From: Camillea tinctor
Taxonomy: Eukaryota > Ascomycota > Sordariomycetes > Xylariales > Xylariaceae
Assembly: GCA_022578605.1 (NCBI GenBank)
Contig: MU394061.1
Coordinates: 310,001 to 374,000 of the forward strand
DNA length: 64,000 nucleotides
Direction of reading: 5' to 3'
Shown: positions 47,265 through 60,500 of the stretch, in pieces
Position numbering within the stretch: position 1 is the stretch's first letter
Layout: each line of letters starts with the position of its first letter
The notes under the pieces: generated by a model
What the model saw: only the letters and a program-made list of their open reading frames with translations
What the model was told of the DNA's origin: nothing
Databases searched by the model: none
Program-made: the position numbers and the translations under genes

Positions 47265-49416
47265 GCCAGCCTCACTCCGCATTCTAACGAGTTCTACATC
47301 CGATCCTAAGCACGTCCTTATTTCTTCATAGCATCCTTTGGCTCGAGTGGCAACTCGTCAACATGTCAAAGTCGGATCCCTAGGTTTTGCGCAATCTTGT
47401 TTGTTTCGACCGGTCGAGCCTAGTACCTGAAAGCTCGGCTCGATCGACTATAAAAGCGCATTCGGGCAACCTAAACATTAGGGAGAACCACCGGCGCACC
47501 AAGCTGGAAATCAACTCTGAAGGTTGTGAATGGATTTCACCTTGACGAGACCTCGAGTCAATTGACAGCTTTCATCCCTGCCACACCGGAAGCTACTTTG
47601 TAACGAGACGCGCCTCACTTGATCAAGACTTACAAGAAATCACCGGACAAATCTCGGCACAAGATCTATCTCTCTCGACTCATTACACACAGCCCATTTA
47701 TGCCCACGATTCCTCAGTGTTCAGTCGCTTCTATGAGTGCGGAATAACTAGGGCGATACTTCACCCCCCATTTTATTTCGACCGTCCTGGGTCATGAAAC
47801 GGTTTACGAGCTATGCCGGCAACGTCGGGTCGCTGTGGCAGGAAAATCACACGACGAAAATTTTCATTTCCTATATCTCGCATCTATACGCTAAAGAGAT
47901 AGAAGTATCCCCCCCTTAGTTCATCTATATACTCAGGTCGCAACTTTCTGGATTAGGAATCATAGTCCATAACATATTTCATCCAAGCTCAAGTTAAGGT
48001 CTAACGGAAATAACCTTGGCACGGACTAGGCGAACAATACCTAGCGGCGACCTTCCCTTGGCAAATTGGCAATACATCCGGGTGTTCGAGCAGAAAAAAG
48101 GTTACGCCATATCATAACTGAGGTATCGGAAGCGAACAAGCTAGGATACGTGGATCTATGACGTTAAGGTCATGGGTCTAGTGATGATCACGACATTTTA
48201 CATAAAGGTCCCACGGCGTTACAGGAAATGGATTTCACGAGCGGAATATCCACTGGAGGATAAGGGTTGGATCATGGTCAGGGCGTTGAAGCAAAATTTT
48301 GGCCTGGGTCTCAGCTCAGCAACAAAGTTGATTTTTTTTTTTTACTCGACACATGTAATTGATCAACACATGATGTAAGCCACGATACCATGGACTAATC
48401 CACGACAAAAGCACGTTTTTTCTGTTCTGTGACAGGTGCTCACGGGGGAGGGGAAGGAAGAGAGATTTCGGTATACACGTTTAATCCGCTTGTCTATAAG
48501 ATGAGAAGTTGGTTGGTTAAATGGATAGCGGTAACAACACCACGTGTCGGTATACCCACATTTATGGCACCGTACGTTTTATAGGGATGGTCTGCTTAGG
48601 ATAGGCAGATAGGGAAAGCAGAGGTGGAAATGAGAAGACGGATGATGAGTATGATGATGCGGTGGTGCGGGACGGTGCCAAAGTTGTATTACATGAGATT
48701 CGCCAAGAGGAGAGAGGCCTCCTAGGTATTTCTCTACTTACATGTGTATAGTATTATAGTCTTGTGAGATATAGATACCTAGTCTGCAAGCACTTAAGCA
48801 AACCGGTTCAGTTTGGGGGGAGGGGCATGTGTTGCTGCATTGGCTGAGAAAGGAAGGCTAGCCACACAGAAATAGCTAACCTAACAATCAATAACATATA
48901 CTTACTACCTAAACTCAAGACGGGTAAAGAATTTCTAAGGCGTGTCTTACGTTGGAATCCCATGGTTTTTTGGGGGTGTTTTCATTTTTTAGTGGAGGGG
49001 GGCAAAGGTTTGATGGGCGTGATGAAAAACAGCCCCCACCATACTTAGTAGTATATAGGCGGTTGCTTTATATGTAGCCAGATAGGTTACCTATAGGTCT
49101 ACCTACTACCTACGTCCTCCTTCGGTGTTCAGTTATTCGTTAGTGGACGCCGATTCCCAAAAATAAACGGATTTCAAATATGCAAACGTTACGCTTAGTA
49201 TACGTTGCGCACGATTAATACACATTGTTGTTAGTTGGAGGTTTATTTTTATTTCATTTTTTTAAGTAAAAGAAATATCACAGGTCATATTGGCCTAGGA
49301 CAGCACCTTGACAATTTACAAACGCATTGGTTAATAAATATGAGATATAAAAAGAAACACATACATGATGAGATACACCAGTATATAAAGGAATAAAAAA
49401 CGGAAAACGGAAAAGC
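47265..49416. other. Intergenic, non-coding
   Basis: About 2.1 kb with no supported ORF. A TATA-like CTATAAAAG lies at about 47449 without a coding frame behind it, and a CCTAGGT motif at 48721. This could hide a non-coding transcript, but nothing shows one. Confidence 0.45.
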
Positions 49417-49421
49417 AAAAA
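49417..49421 (-). terminator. RNA polymerase III terminator of tRNA-Leu
   Basis: A run of five T on the minus strand, 8 nt after the tRNA discriminator base. Confidence 0.7.
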
Positions 49422-49429
49422 GAAAGTGT

Positions 49430-49536
49430 TGAGAGCTGCAGGATTCGAACCTGCGCGGTTTCCCATTGCGGTTTGAAGTATCCTCCGAAGAGAAGATGAC
49501 CTAAACACAACGCCTTAACCACTCGGCCAAACTCCC
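49430..49536 (-). tRNA. tRNA-Leu (anticodon UAG) with a 28-nt intron
   Basis: The minus strand folds as a class II tRNA. The acceptor stem is GGGAGTT with AGCTCTC and an A73 discriminator. The D arm reads GCC-loop-GGC. The anticodon stem TTGTG pairs with CGCAA across the intron. The long variable arm and the T arm GCAGG-TTCGAAT-CCTGC complete it. The loop TTTAGG places anticodon TAG at positions 34-36, which reads CUA codons. The intron (49472-49499) follows position 37, the canonical site cut by the Sen complex. The A box (TGGCCGAGTGG) and B box (GGTTCGAATCC) are intact. Confidence 0.93.
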
Positions 49537-50176
49537 ATGGAAGCAACAGGGTTCTATTAGCATACATGTGCCCCTCAGTTCTAGGAAAGTGCAAAGGTAG
49601 TGATTGGGTGCTCGCGAAGAAAGCGCGGGACTTAACCTAGGTACATATTTCAAGGTGGGGAAAAGAAAAAAGGCTCCTTCTTTTGCAGACCTCAAACTCA
49701 ACTCAACTCAACCCCCGTCCCCTGGTTAGCCCCTCTTCTACCCTCCCCGCATTTCAAGCCTTTCACTTTGCGCGATATGCAAGGCTATCGAGCGGGGCAA
49801 TTCATACGGTAGAGATAAGAGAGAGGAGAAAAAAAGCAGGGAAAAGGAAAGTTCAGCCTTGTAAGAAATTTCGTAATTGCTCGTTACCTTATAATTTTTT
49901 ATCTCTTACTCTATTTTTATTTAGGTATTTTTATTCTTTTCATCTTTTTCATCACTCCAGTTATTGTTAATAAGATAAGAGTGTTAAGAAGAAACAACAA
50001 CAACTACTAAGAATTCCAAGCATATATTTCATTTCCTCTTCCCCTCATCCCTTATCATCCCCATTTACCCCTCCAAGATAAATCCCATATCTTTTTTTTT
50101 ATATCTTTCCCTCATTGAATCCTCCTCCTCCCACTTACATCATCATCCCCATCCCCATCCCCGACCCTCCCTAAAA
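49537..50176. other. Divergent intergenic region upstream of SEN54
   Basis: Contains a CTCAA pentanucleotide repeat at 49694-49713, T-rich tracts and a pyrimidine-rich leader just before the SEN54 start. A CCTAGGT motif lies at 49635. No gene is seen. Confidence 0.5.
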
Positions 50177-51670
50177 ATGGCCTTCGACGACGACGACGAT
50201 CCGCACCCTGCCACCCACCCCGCCACGGGCAACAGCAGCAACCCCCCAAACGACGCCGACGACGACGACAAACCCCAGGACTTCCGGCTCTTCAACTCGA
50301 CCCTCCCGGCGCGCCGCCCGCAAGCCTCCGGCCGCGCCATCCGCCGCGGCGAGAAGGACTTCGAGGCCCACGGCACGCGCGCCCAGGAGGGCCAGCTCGA
50401 GGCCAGCCGCGAGGCCATGCACGACGTCCTGGGGTACACGCGCACGCACCGCCCGCCGCGCGACCACCTCAGGGGGTGGTACTTCCCCCACCGCTGGGCG
50501 CACCACGCCGAGACCGACAGCGGCGGCCTGTTCGCGCGCCACCGCGTCGTGGTCCTCGAGAGCGACAAGGGCTCCCTGGCGCACACCATGGGGCGCGTCG
50601 TCACGGGCGCCGACCGCCACGCCCCCGCCGCCCTCAAGACCTGGCTGCTGCCCGAGGAGGCGCTGTATCTGGTCGAGCGCGGGTCGCTCGATCTGTGGTG
50701 GCCGGCGCGGGACATCGCGCATGTGTTCGCGGGGAAAGGCGAGGAAGCGGGAGAAGACGCGGGCCCGTACGACGAGGAGGACGTCCCGCTCGGCGTGCCG
50801 CTGAGCCTCCAGGCCGCGTACGCCCTGCTTATTGGACGCCCCGGCGACCGCGGCAGGGTGCCCCTCGAGAGGTACCAGGTCTATGCCAACCTGCGCCGCT
50901 CCGGGTACAAGGTCCTCCGCGCTACCCCCCTGTCTCCCCCGGCGGCGGGCGCGCGCTCGCTGTGGGAGTGGCTCTTTGCGCTGCTGGGCCCGGCGGCGCG
51001 GAAAAGCCGCGCGAGTCCCCTCGTGGGCCCCGGACTGTACCGCTCGTACGCGCAGGTGTATGCGCGCCTTGCGCTGGTGCCGCGACACAGGCCTAGCGCG
51101 GTGACGGAGCTTACGCCTACTGCTATAACAGAGAAAGCAGGGCAAGAAGACGAGGAAGAGGACCCGTTCCACGTCTTCTACCACGTCTGGAACAACAGCG
51201 CCGCCGCCGCGTCCTTCACTAAGGCCCGCCCCCCGCCGCCCGACTTCCGCGTCGCCGTCGTGGACGCCCGGACCACGGGGCCGCCCACGCTGGAGCAGAT
51301 GAGGGGGTTGTTGGAGCGCGGGGCCGTGTTCGAGGTCCCGCCGCTTAATCCTCCTTCTCCCTTCGCCGCCGCTGCTACCACTAATCCCCAATCTAGCTTT
51401 AGCGGTGGAGGGGCAGGGGGTGGTGGTATCGGAGCAGTGTACAAGCGCCTCAAGCACGGCTGGCGCAACGCCGTCGTGGCGGTCGTGGACGGTGGACTGG
51501 TGAGCTATCTGAGGTTTGGCGAGATGGCGTTTGGTGAGGAGAGGCTGTATGAGAGGTTTGATGCTGTGGGGCTGCCCGGGGGAGCGGGCGGGAAGAGAGG
51601 AAGGGGGGGTAAAGGGGGGAGAGGACGGGGCCGGGGAGGTAGGGGAGGAGGGAGAGGGAGAGGAGGGTAA
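50177..51670 (+). CDS. SEN54: tRNA-splicing endonuclease subunit Sen54
   Basis: A single-exon frame of 497 aa, very GC-rich. The conserved N-terminal Sen54 domain is clear: R-R-G-E-K-D-F-E at 56-63, the L-E-A-S-R-E-A-M helix at about 74-81, V-V-V-L-E-S-D-K-G-S-L-A-H-T-M-G at 124-139, and W-L-L-P-E-E-A-L-Y-L-V-E-R-G-S-L at 156-171. The C-terminal domain has F-H-V-F-Y-H-V-W, F-R-V-A-V-V-D-A-R and V-A-V-V-D-G-G-L. Sen54 is a structural subunit that pairs with Sen2 in the endonuclease cutting tRNA introns. The extreme C-terminus (about 470-497) is a run of Arg/Gly repeats, an RGG-like tail I do not recall as a standard part of the family. A long antisense frame overlaps it as a GC-rich shadow. 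Confidence 0.92.
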   Translation: MAFDDDDDPHPATHPATGNSSNPPNDADDDDKPQDFRLFNSTLPARRPQASGRAIRRGEKDFEAHGTRAQEGQLEASREAMHDVLGYTRTHRPPRDHLRGWYFPHRWAHHAETDSGGLFARHRVVVLESDKGSLAHTMGRVVTGADRHAPAALKTWLLPEEALYLVERGSLDLWWPARDIAHVFAGKGEEAGEDAGPYDEEDVPLGVPLSLQAAYALLIGRPGDRGRVPLERYQVYANLRRSGYKVLRATPLSPPAAGARSLWEWLFALLGPAARKSRASPLVGPGLYRSYAQVYARLALVPRHRPSAVTELTPTAITEKAGQEDEEEDPFHVFYHVWNNSAAAASFTKARPPPPDFRVAVVDARTTGPPTLEQMRGLLERGAVFEVPPLNPPSPFAAAATTNPQSSFSGGGAGGGGIGAVYKRLKHGWRNAVVAVVDGGLVSYLRFGEMAFGEERLYERFDAVGLPGGAGGKRGRGGKGGRGRGRGGRGGGRGRGG

Positions 51671-54518
51671 AGAGGGAGGTAGAAGGGTGGCTAGAGGAGA
51701 AGGAGAGGGAGAAGAATAAGGGGGGAGGGGGAAGATAGAGGTTAGAAGGATAGGTCGAGATAGGGTAGGGTAGGAGAGGGTATATAGAGAAGAAGAGTAT
51801 GGAGGGGCTGTAGATACGGATGACGGATGACGACGATGATTCATGAACATGGAACGAACCTTTTTTGCTATTGTATTGATAGATATGGGATATGGAACAG
51901 GGGATATGCAAAAATAGACTTTTGACTGTCTCCTCTTTTTTTTTGCTCCTCTTTTTCCCTTCTTTGCTGTGCCTCCCTTTTCTTTCTTCTTATTTACCTT
52001 CCCCTTTCCCTTCTTGCTTTTACGCCTTCTTCCTTCCTGTCACGAAGGGGGTTAAATGGATTCCGTGATTTTAAGTTGGTACTACCAAGATTGAAGATAG
52101 CAAACAACTAAACCTACTATGTGAATTAGGTCGAATGCCTGCTGGAATACGGTAGGCATGGTATACATGTGACGTAGGATAAGACGGAGATGGGATGGGA
52201 AGGAGGAGTTGACCTTGCCTGTAAAGAAGCGGGGGGGTTATCCGATTCTTAAGTTCTTGTTATTCTGTCTGTGTTTATTTTGCTTGAAGACTCGGAGAGG
52301 AATGGGGTGGTTAGGGGTCCTATATAGCCTATATATATTTCTTACTCGCTACCGCGGAATACGACATATCTCCTAACCGTTTACATGGAATAGGTTAAGT
52401 TTTCTGTACTTAACATAACATGAGTAAACTTGAGTACCTAGCGAGTGCCGTTTGGTTTGAGATGGTGATATGGTTTATACTATATGTAACTATAGGAACT
52501 AGGTTTGGCATTTGGTCTAGGTTTACCGTAATAATGACGACGAAATCCTCGCATACTATAGGTGCCTACTTATTTTGACCTTTCTATCTATTGCAGGAAA
52601 GAACATAACCTCAATCAACCTATCGAGGCACTCTGTATAAGACCATCTCTACTCCCTAGGTAGAGGATTTTAATCCCCATGCATCTTCAGTTCATCATCC
52701 ATTTTCCATTTCTTTCCACCACCTCCATTCTGTTGGACATATGAGCATTCATATACTACTATTACAACACTTAATCATCTTTTGCTTTTCATTTCATGGC
52801 ATTTAGCTATCCGATGACTTACTTTACTTCTCGTCCCTCAACGTCATCAAATCCCCAGGCATGACGCTACCCCTGGGGATCCAAGAGCTGTAGGACTCTG
52901 GCCCGCCTGTTGTAGTTGCTGACTACCCTGATTACTAAGTAGCTAGGTAAGACCCTGGTATCTCTAATTGAGTCCGCCATTACTGTCCGCACTGACCAAT
53001 GACACGAATCTTGCACTAGGGTGGTCAAAAAACATGATATACTACTGGCGGCCTGGAGCCAGAAACAGAATTAGAACCAGCACCAGCAGCACCAACAGCA
53101 CCATAAGCACGGAAATCCAAAGACCCCTGGCCGGCACTCGTGGTAGAGTCCGGGGTGTCTGAGCCCCTAAGTGAACTACACCAGGACATGCACTGGCGGT
53201 TTTCTGCGTCCGAACAGCTAGTCAAGATGGTTTCTTGGTCAGCTCGACTACACCCAGCTGCATCCAAACATCAAGTTGAAAAGCTTATTCTTCATCAATT
53301 CTGGTACATCCCGGCACGAGGTTACTTATTACGTCAGAATGACTCAGCAGGCCTGGTTATTAGCTCTCCTTTTTGGTTTCATCATCATTATCTCTCCCTC
53401 TCTCTCACATACACACAGATATAGGCATATAGCACAATACAGATCATTGTGCCCAGTGCCCGCGTGTGTGTCCTAGAGGGGGTCAACCCCCACATTACTC
53501 CAGACAAGTGGGAAGACGGAACCAGAGCGACATACACCAAGTCAATAGTTTGGAAGGGCCTCGCACCCATCACCACGCCAGCGAAGCGTTCACATACGAC
53601 TAAACACCCCAGAATCACTCTGAGGGTCACTCTGACCCAGGAGTATGTGAGTTGGTTATGTTACGTCATAGTGGCTTGTGGGTTGTCGGTCTTGTCGTCA
53701 TGTTTTGCGGCTCTCTTGCGGCTCTCTGGCTCTAGAATATTAGGTTCTCCACCCACTTTTGGCTCCTGTATGCATTTCTCACTTTGATATTCCCCATACC
53801 CACACACGCTGGCTTATATACAGCATACTGGGAATGGACCGCTTGCGGTAAAGTTCAAGGTGCTACTGGCCACTCAAGAATGAAACGTCCAGGAGACAAG
53901 ACAGTCAAGGAGAACACATTCCTACACCTCACCCACCGGTGTTAGAGATACCACAGGTCCTTTCTGATGCAAATGCAGATGTCTGCTTTCCCTTCCATTG
54001 GGCTTCTACAGCCTAGTTTGTGACGGGGTATCATGGTCACGACAAAAGAAGAAGCAAGCAATGTATCATGCGACATAGCCAGAGTTAAACTGGAACTGCT
54101 GGCTTAGGCTTCCCTTTCCCAAAGACCTAACCTCAGGAGAGGAAGATTTCATAATTGATATCCCAGATCTGCAGTACTATGCTGAAGACGTCTAGGAGTG
54201 TGTATACGAATGGCAGACTGAAGCCCCTTTGATTGCGATGGATATTTGTATTGCCCCTCATAGTGGTGCCAACGATTATCCTAAGGTTGGCAGTGGTTGC
54301 TACAACAAGTCGAGTCGAATGCCTACCACGCCCAGTTTCACTCTAGAGGGGTAGAGAAAACCACATAAATAGGTACTACTAGGTACCGGGAGCAAGGTCA
54401 TCCTGAAGGAAACGATGGTAGCGATAGCAGAGAAGAAAACGATAGTAGTGTAGGACGGTCATTCACCATATATTGTGTATAATTAAATCACTATTATGAA
54501 TGAGCATTGGGCAACCCA

Positions 54519-54612
54519 TTGTATCATGAGACCAAAAGGTTCTCACAATGACAGAGTGGTCATTAAGTCCCAATTCTGTATCACATAGTAAACCCCTTAG
54601 CTAGAGCGTAAC
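54519..54612 (+). repeat. Dispersed repeat Y, copy 3
   Basis: Closest to the copy at 38249. It shares the GAGACCAAAAGGTTCTCACA and GAGTGGTCATT blocks with the copy at 299 and ends in the CGTAACAATC block. Confidence 0.65.
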
Positions 54613-55021
54613 AATCTCAGACTCCACGAACTCCTCGGAGAATAGTTCTCTGGGTTAGCCATTATACCAAGTCTAATAATGACTGCTTGCATCCGTCATT
54701 CTCGCTTTCTTACGCGGCATGGTGCCAATGAATTAATATATCATTTTGAAGATTCGGGGCACCATCACCTTTAGAACGTCCATTTGTGATATTACTATTA
54801 TAGGTTACATGGCCGCGAGAGGCTGAGCTTAGTCCGGGAAACAGAAAAGAGAGACCATATGTAAAAATCCATACTCCTCTATTTTGAGGCATGCAGTGTG
54901 ACATCCTGTCCCCTAGTAAATCAGTGTCAATAAAACATCATACTCTGAGTCTTGTATTAGTATGAGATTGTGAAAGAGGATGAAGTGGTCCAGAAGAGAG
55001 TCTAAAAGGGCGTAAGTCTCA

Positions 55022-55023
<2 letters not shown>

Positions 55024-55071
<48 letters not shown>

Positions 55072-55083
55072 GTGTGTGTGTGT
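55024..55083. repeat. Mirror microsatellite (AC)n(AT)n(GT)n
   Basis: About eighteen AC units, then AT units, then GT units. The outer parts are complementary and could fold into a hairpin or cruciform. Confidence 0.9.
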
Positions 55084-55384
55084 AACAGCAATGTAGTACG
55101 TTATAGTGGGGTGGCAGCCCCTTTTCCAGTATACTGAGCCAGTGATAATAGGGACGGGTACTAAAATCTCAGCAAGGACAGTTTCTTGACCATAATACTT
55201 GCGTGAGTAAGTTTCTATTGCTCCTTTTTTGAACTATGCCTTGAAACTCTGGAATGGCATTTCGTCCTACCGTCGCTATGTAAAGAAAAATCTAGCCAGC
55301 GACGATCGTAAAAGACTCAGGACATATTACTAGTTGATACCACTGTATTAAACGGAGCATAAATACGAGTGGTATAGACAACCC

Positions 55385-56017
55385 TTGTCTTCTACTTCTC
55401 CTTTGCGACCAGCATCTATTTCGAGCACCCTCACAAACAGCCTAGTGGCTCAACAGTATAGAAAATACATTGCCCATATTCAACCAAGCACACTTTATTT
55501 GTGGTCAGATGATTTTGCAAGTCTATCGTGGCAACAGACCCGGTCCCAGATTATCCAGACTACACTCGGAAACATGGGAGCATGTATTAGTTCATACGTC
55601 AATATACACTCCATTATCCCACGGATTGATCGAGATAAGCCTGGGAATTGTTCAATCACAACTGCCAGAATGAGCATTAGAATTGGGTACGAATATTTGA
55701 ACTAATGTCTATTGGACGTGTACAGAGCGCTCAACCGCATCAATGCTCGAAGGTTGCCTGAACATAATCTCACCTCGACCAAGATTATGTTAGGATGGTA
55801 AACTAAGTGTACGAAGTCTGTGCTAGATGAGATCCCATATCTGTCGACCATAAATCAACCAGAGCTAGCTCAGGCCGTGATGGGAGAAGTTGACTCCATC
55901 AAGTGCCTTCAGAAGAAAAGAAAAAGGATTCGGGACGAGATGGTACAGTGTCGCCTTGATCCGAAAACATCCCAATGCCTCCCCATTTCCCGACTCAGAC
56001 ATATAATGAAGTTGTGA
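55385..56017 (+). CDS. Weak candidate coding remnant
   Basis: Two neighbouring plus-strand frames (55385-55705 and 55820-56017). The second ends in a charged helix-like segment (K-C-L-Q-K-K-R-K-R-I-R-D-E-M) and is the more plausible of the two. It could be a last exon entered at an acceptor GTGCTAG near 55824, but I found no upstream exon in the right phase. Family unknown. Confidence 0.2.
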
Positions 56018-57546
56018 TTTTGTATATCGCAGCCGTTTGTCTGAAAGTAATCGTGTTTATGGGGGATTTGTGTAATTCTAGGGACAGCTGTTGTACGCAG
56101 CCAAATAGGCAGCCGTTTTCTCTAAATACTCATACGTAATACGATGGGATGACACTATACCTACGTAACGTATCATATCTCTAAGAAGCAATCAAGTTTA
56201 TCGCCTTTCGTGGTAGTATTGAATCTCACTGTTAATTTATAGGACTTAGAGTAAGGGATGATAAGGACATTCAGCTATTCACTCACCACTAACTTAGTCT
56301 AAGCCTTCTTCGCTGTAATACACATCTCGCCTGTCTGATTGATTATGCCGTTCACAAAAATCGAGTATATCCTATTCATATAACCTACATGTCTCGTTTA
56401 TAATGTTCGGTATCAGTTGTATACTAGAGCCCTTTACTATTCCGCGTCAGCCTCTGCCTCGGCATATTTATCCTGGGTGTTTCAAAAAACACGGGTGCCT
56501 ATTACTAAAAATACATACTTGCGTACGTCGTAAACAGCGCCCTTTTGTATCACATGGAAAATTCCCATTCTCATCCAGCCCCTAAATAACTGGGGACAAC
56601 TCACTGTGGTGTCTCGGTGGGCGCGGAAAACTTAATGGTATTATATGCCTTTTTGTCGGCTCCCTTTATTTTCTTTTAACATGTTGTCATTTCGATAATA
56701 CCGACAACGCCGCCCTCTGAATGTAAACCGTGTCACTATGATATGAACCGGTGCCTTAATTGAGAATACAAAATTTCTGCAATGATATCTAGCAAGTCGC
56801 AGACACATCCACACATACAAAACATGGTTGCATTTCAGTCGGTGTGAGAGTTGTGGTATCGTGCCTAGTAGCAGTATTTTGGATACTCTCTCGTAACCTA
56901 GGTAGTTACTGTCAATTAATTAACTAACCTAGTCTAATTAGAAAAATTGGCTAAACATTCCACAAGCGCCACTATCTTTTCTATTATTACCGCAGGGTTA
57001 CTGCTCGCCGATCTGCTGGTCTAAAAGGGCTTCCCAGAGTTCTACAACTATGCCACCATACTATACCTACTAGTCCACCATTGTCCTCCTTTTTGAATCA
57101 CTGTCATCTACTCCGTATATCTTTTTGTTTTGGCCGCCTTGTGGGTGCCTACATACCCGAAGGCTCGGACATCCAGAAACAAACGAAAGGCTTCCCCCAT
57201 TACCCCAGCGTCAAACGTCACAGACCATCTTACCACCGGGGGGTTACTGGTAGCACAACCAAGGTCTCACAGCATTCTCACGAGGGAGGGAGAGAAGAAA
57301 AATCAATAGGAAGGGCAGAAAGCGGAAATACATCATGGAGCTATGACAAAAAAATGTTTTTTTTTGTGCAAGCGATGAGTTATCATGTTGCAAGCTCGTG
57401 GCTCGTGACTTTGGTTTTGTGATACCCTCCTCTTCCTGGATAAAGGAAGGTGGGAGACATGAAAAGAATCAGGTCAACGAGGGAATAATCATGTTGTTTG
57501 GGGAAGGGAAGAAGGTGAGAAGAAGGCTGGGGGAGGGTTTTCTGCT

Positions 57547-57550
<4 letters not shown>

Positions 57551-57592
<42 letters not shown>
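57551..57592 (+). repeat. (CT)n microsatellite
   Basis: About twenty CT dinucleotides with one interruption near the right end. Confidence 0.9.
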
Positions 57593-60500
57593 GTCCAACA
57601 CACTTAGCTAGTAAATGCCAGCCCAACAACTATCAACAATTGGTACCTGAAGTTGCATGAACGAGTGAAAAGAAAGAGAGAGATGGTGAGAGGGATATAT
57701 TTGTCCTTGCACCACCCAGATAAATGAGGAAGGCTGTCTGAGTCATGATAGCCACGTTCATCTAATTTCGATAATGTTAGATAAATAGGTACCTGACTAA
57801 GTATCTACCTGATTCGTCGCCATTATCGCCTATTAATGAAAGTTACTTAGCAGGTCATATAGATAGATGCCTAGCAACTTGGACCCATATCAACATACTC
57901 AACACATCGGTTCAGTGTAAATAATAAATGTACCACACGCTACCTACCTAGGTACATATTCATAGGTGGTTAGGAAATTTGTTTTATTTTCCCTTTTGCA
58001 TCTCCTACCATTTCCTCCCTTCGGGGTTGTCGGAAGACTAAAACAAAAAGAAAACAAAAAGCAAAGACTAGAGGAAGAAGGAAAAAAAAAGTATAATTTC
58101 GCTAACCGGCTTAGTTGGGTTTCTCATTTGATAGGAGCAATGTCCTTATCGTGCACGCATACACACACAACGCACAACAAATCCAGCTGCCAGGTTTGAG
58201 TCCCTATCTAGCAGGCCTTGCTTCAATTCCTTTGGGCAATCATCAATCACATGATTTCTGATTGCGTGCAGTAGCAAGGACGTACATAAACATTGGCCGC
58301 AGCAGAAGCAGAGAAGCAGCAGCGGCAGCAAGCACTGCAACAGCAGATCTCGGGTAACTTAAGTGGAGGTGGCCTGACTAGGGAGGGAAGGGGGGTTTTT
58401 CTGGCCTATGACTATGTAACTTGATTCGCAGGGATTGGATTGTATTGGTATTTAATTAACGTACTTTCTACGTACATACCTACCGGTTAGAAATGTCGCG
58501 ATGCATCATCTACCAATAGGTAAGGTATACTTACATGCTTAACTCAACCTTAGGTATTTACACTATTCCTATTCCCTTCTCACACCCCGGTTGGTGGCTG
58601 TTAGGTTTATCTTGTAAGAGAAATCAAAGGTTATTTCCTGAGAACAACTAAAGTTGCTTTTTTTTCATTTCTTCCTCTCTTTCTTATTTGGAGTTATAGA
58701 AACTATTATATCATATTATTACTTACCGGCTCCTACGTTCGGGTTGTCGGCACCAGAGCGGGAAATCCTAATTGCTAATAGTGCGACAGGGTTTGGGTCT
58801 AGCGGGTACTTTAAGTAGTAGGCAGCAAGTAGTAAGTCGTAAGAAGGACAAAATATCATGTAATACTAACCTTGGAGGGCATTTTAGGTAGGGCAGCCAA
58901 TCTCGGAGTTTGGATTTCTTCCCTTTTTTTTTCTTTCTTCCTTGCTTACAAAGAGCTCCCTTGGTTAGCTGGTTCTTACACTAACATTGATTAATGTACA
59001 TATATATATGATAATATACTTATACATACCTTAGTTGATGCTTAACTCGGTGGACCATGAATGGTTGGGCAGAGAGAGAGAGAAATAATAGAAAAGAATG
59101 ACACAATCTTTCCTAGTTGCCCAATACATGCACCAATCAGGAGAATGGTGTGTTTCTTTCTTGGGACAATCGCGCTCTCGCCGGTTACTAAAGTAAGTGG
59201 TAATGCACACAGCAAAGGCAGCGAGATGGATGATTTAGGATGATGGTGATGATGGATAAGAGAGTTAGACAAGACATGCAGCAGGTTGACTAGGAACAAC
59301 TTGAACTTGTCTACGTGTTACATCCATAGCCTCCAATAATTCATTGACCGTGGACACTCTAGCCCTGCAACACCCCCGCTTGGTCACTTATTGCTCGATG
59401 AGACTCTGGTAAATCGAATACGAGACCTTGATTGGTGGCTTTTGGCTTGGCGCATCTTGTGTGAAGGAAGTCAATTGAGTCAAGGCAACTCTAGAGGAGG
59501 GGGAGGGATAGGCTATTGATGTAAGGTAATGTGTTGTAGTGTAGTGTTAGCGATGTAGTGAGTAGATTGATGGAGAGAAAAGGGAAAAGGGAAAAGGCTA
59601 AAGGCTATAAGTGCTGTTTGAATCGTTTACAATTGCAGGGGGTGGGACAAGATGCTCGCCTCATGTTTGAGAAGCGTTGGAGGTTGGAGGTTTTAGGATT
59701 CTCAGCAAGCGTGTTGTATTACATACCAGGACAACATGGTTCATTATCATCGGCTTTTACACGCCACTAGCAGAGTTTCACGATACTTGGGTACATGTGA
59801 GCGAAGTACCTCGGTACGTACACGTCTTACTCACTACGGAGTATAGCAACATCCCATTCACGGCCCCAACGGAGTGTAATGTCATTCATTGTGCAATACT
59901 CAATTCCCAATACCCGAGCAACTACTTAACGTTTGAACCCACATGAATACTAAGCAACCCGAGCAAGCAAAGTGCATCAATATCTACTTCCTTACTTTCC
60001 CTACTACTAGATAGCTAACTATATACATACATATGTACTCTGTACTTACATGTACATGTAGGTAAAGGTTATATAATATATATATACGTGTACACCGATC
60101 TCGCTTCGGACAGCAAAAATATAGAAAATCAAAAATTGCAGGTTGCATGGTTTATATATTTCAAGTTGATTGCCAATAGATATTACAATGACCTATTTCA
60201 ATTAAGCGAACACGTCCGTCCCCAAGGAGGATTTGAGGTTGAGCAACAGCGGCAGTCCCCGCTCCCCAAACGCAACCCGAAGAGGTAATCACCTAATCGC
60301 CATTAGTGCCAGCTTGTTGTAAGTTGGTGTACATGGTACAATACATACAAGGATAATTCAACCCAGGAGGTATTTAGTAGAAGTAGTTTAATGTTGATAA
60401 CTCTACAAACAAGTAAACATAAACTTTAAATCAATTAAGTCTTTACTTAGGCACATGCGCAACATAACAAGTCAAACCGAATCAAGATTATAACATAAGT

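Noticed and set aside
50171..51850. Antisense 559-aa frame opposite SEN54
   Set aside because: It mirrors the GC-rich third-position bias of SEN54, has low-complexity Pro/Ser and Arg runs and no domain.
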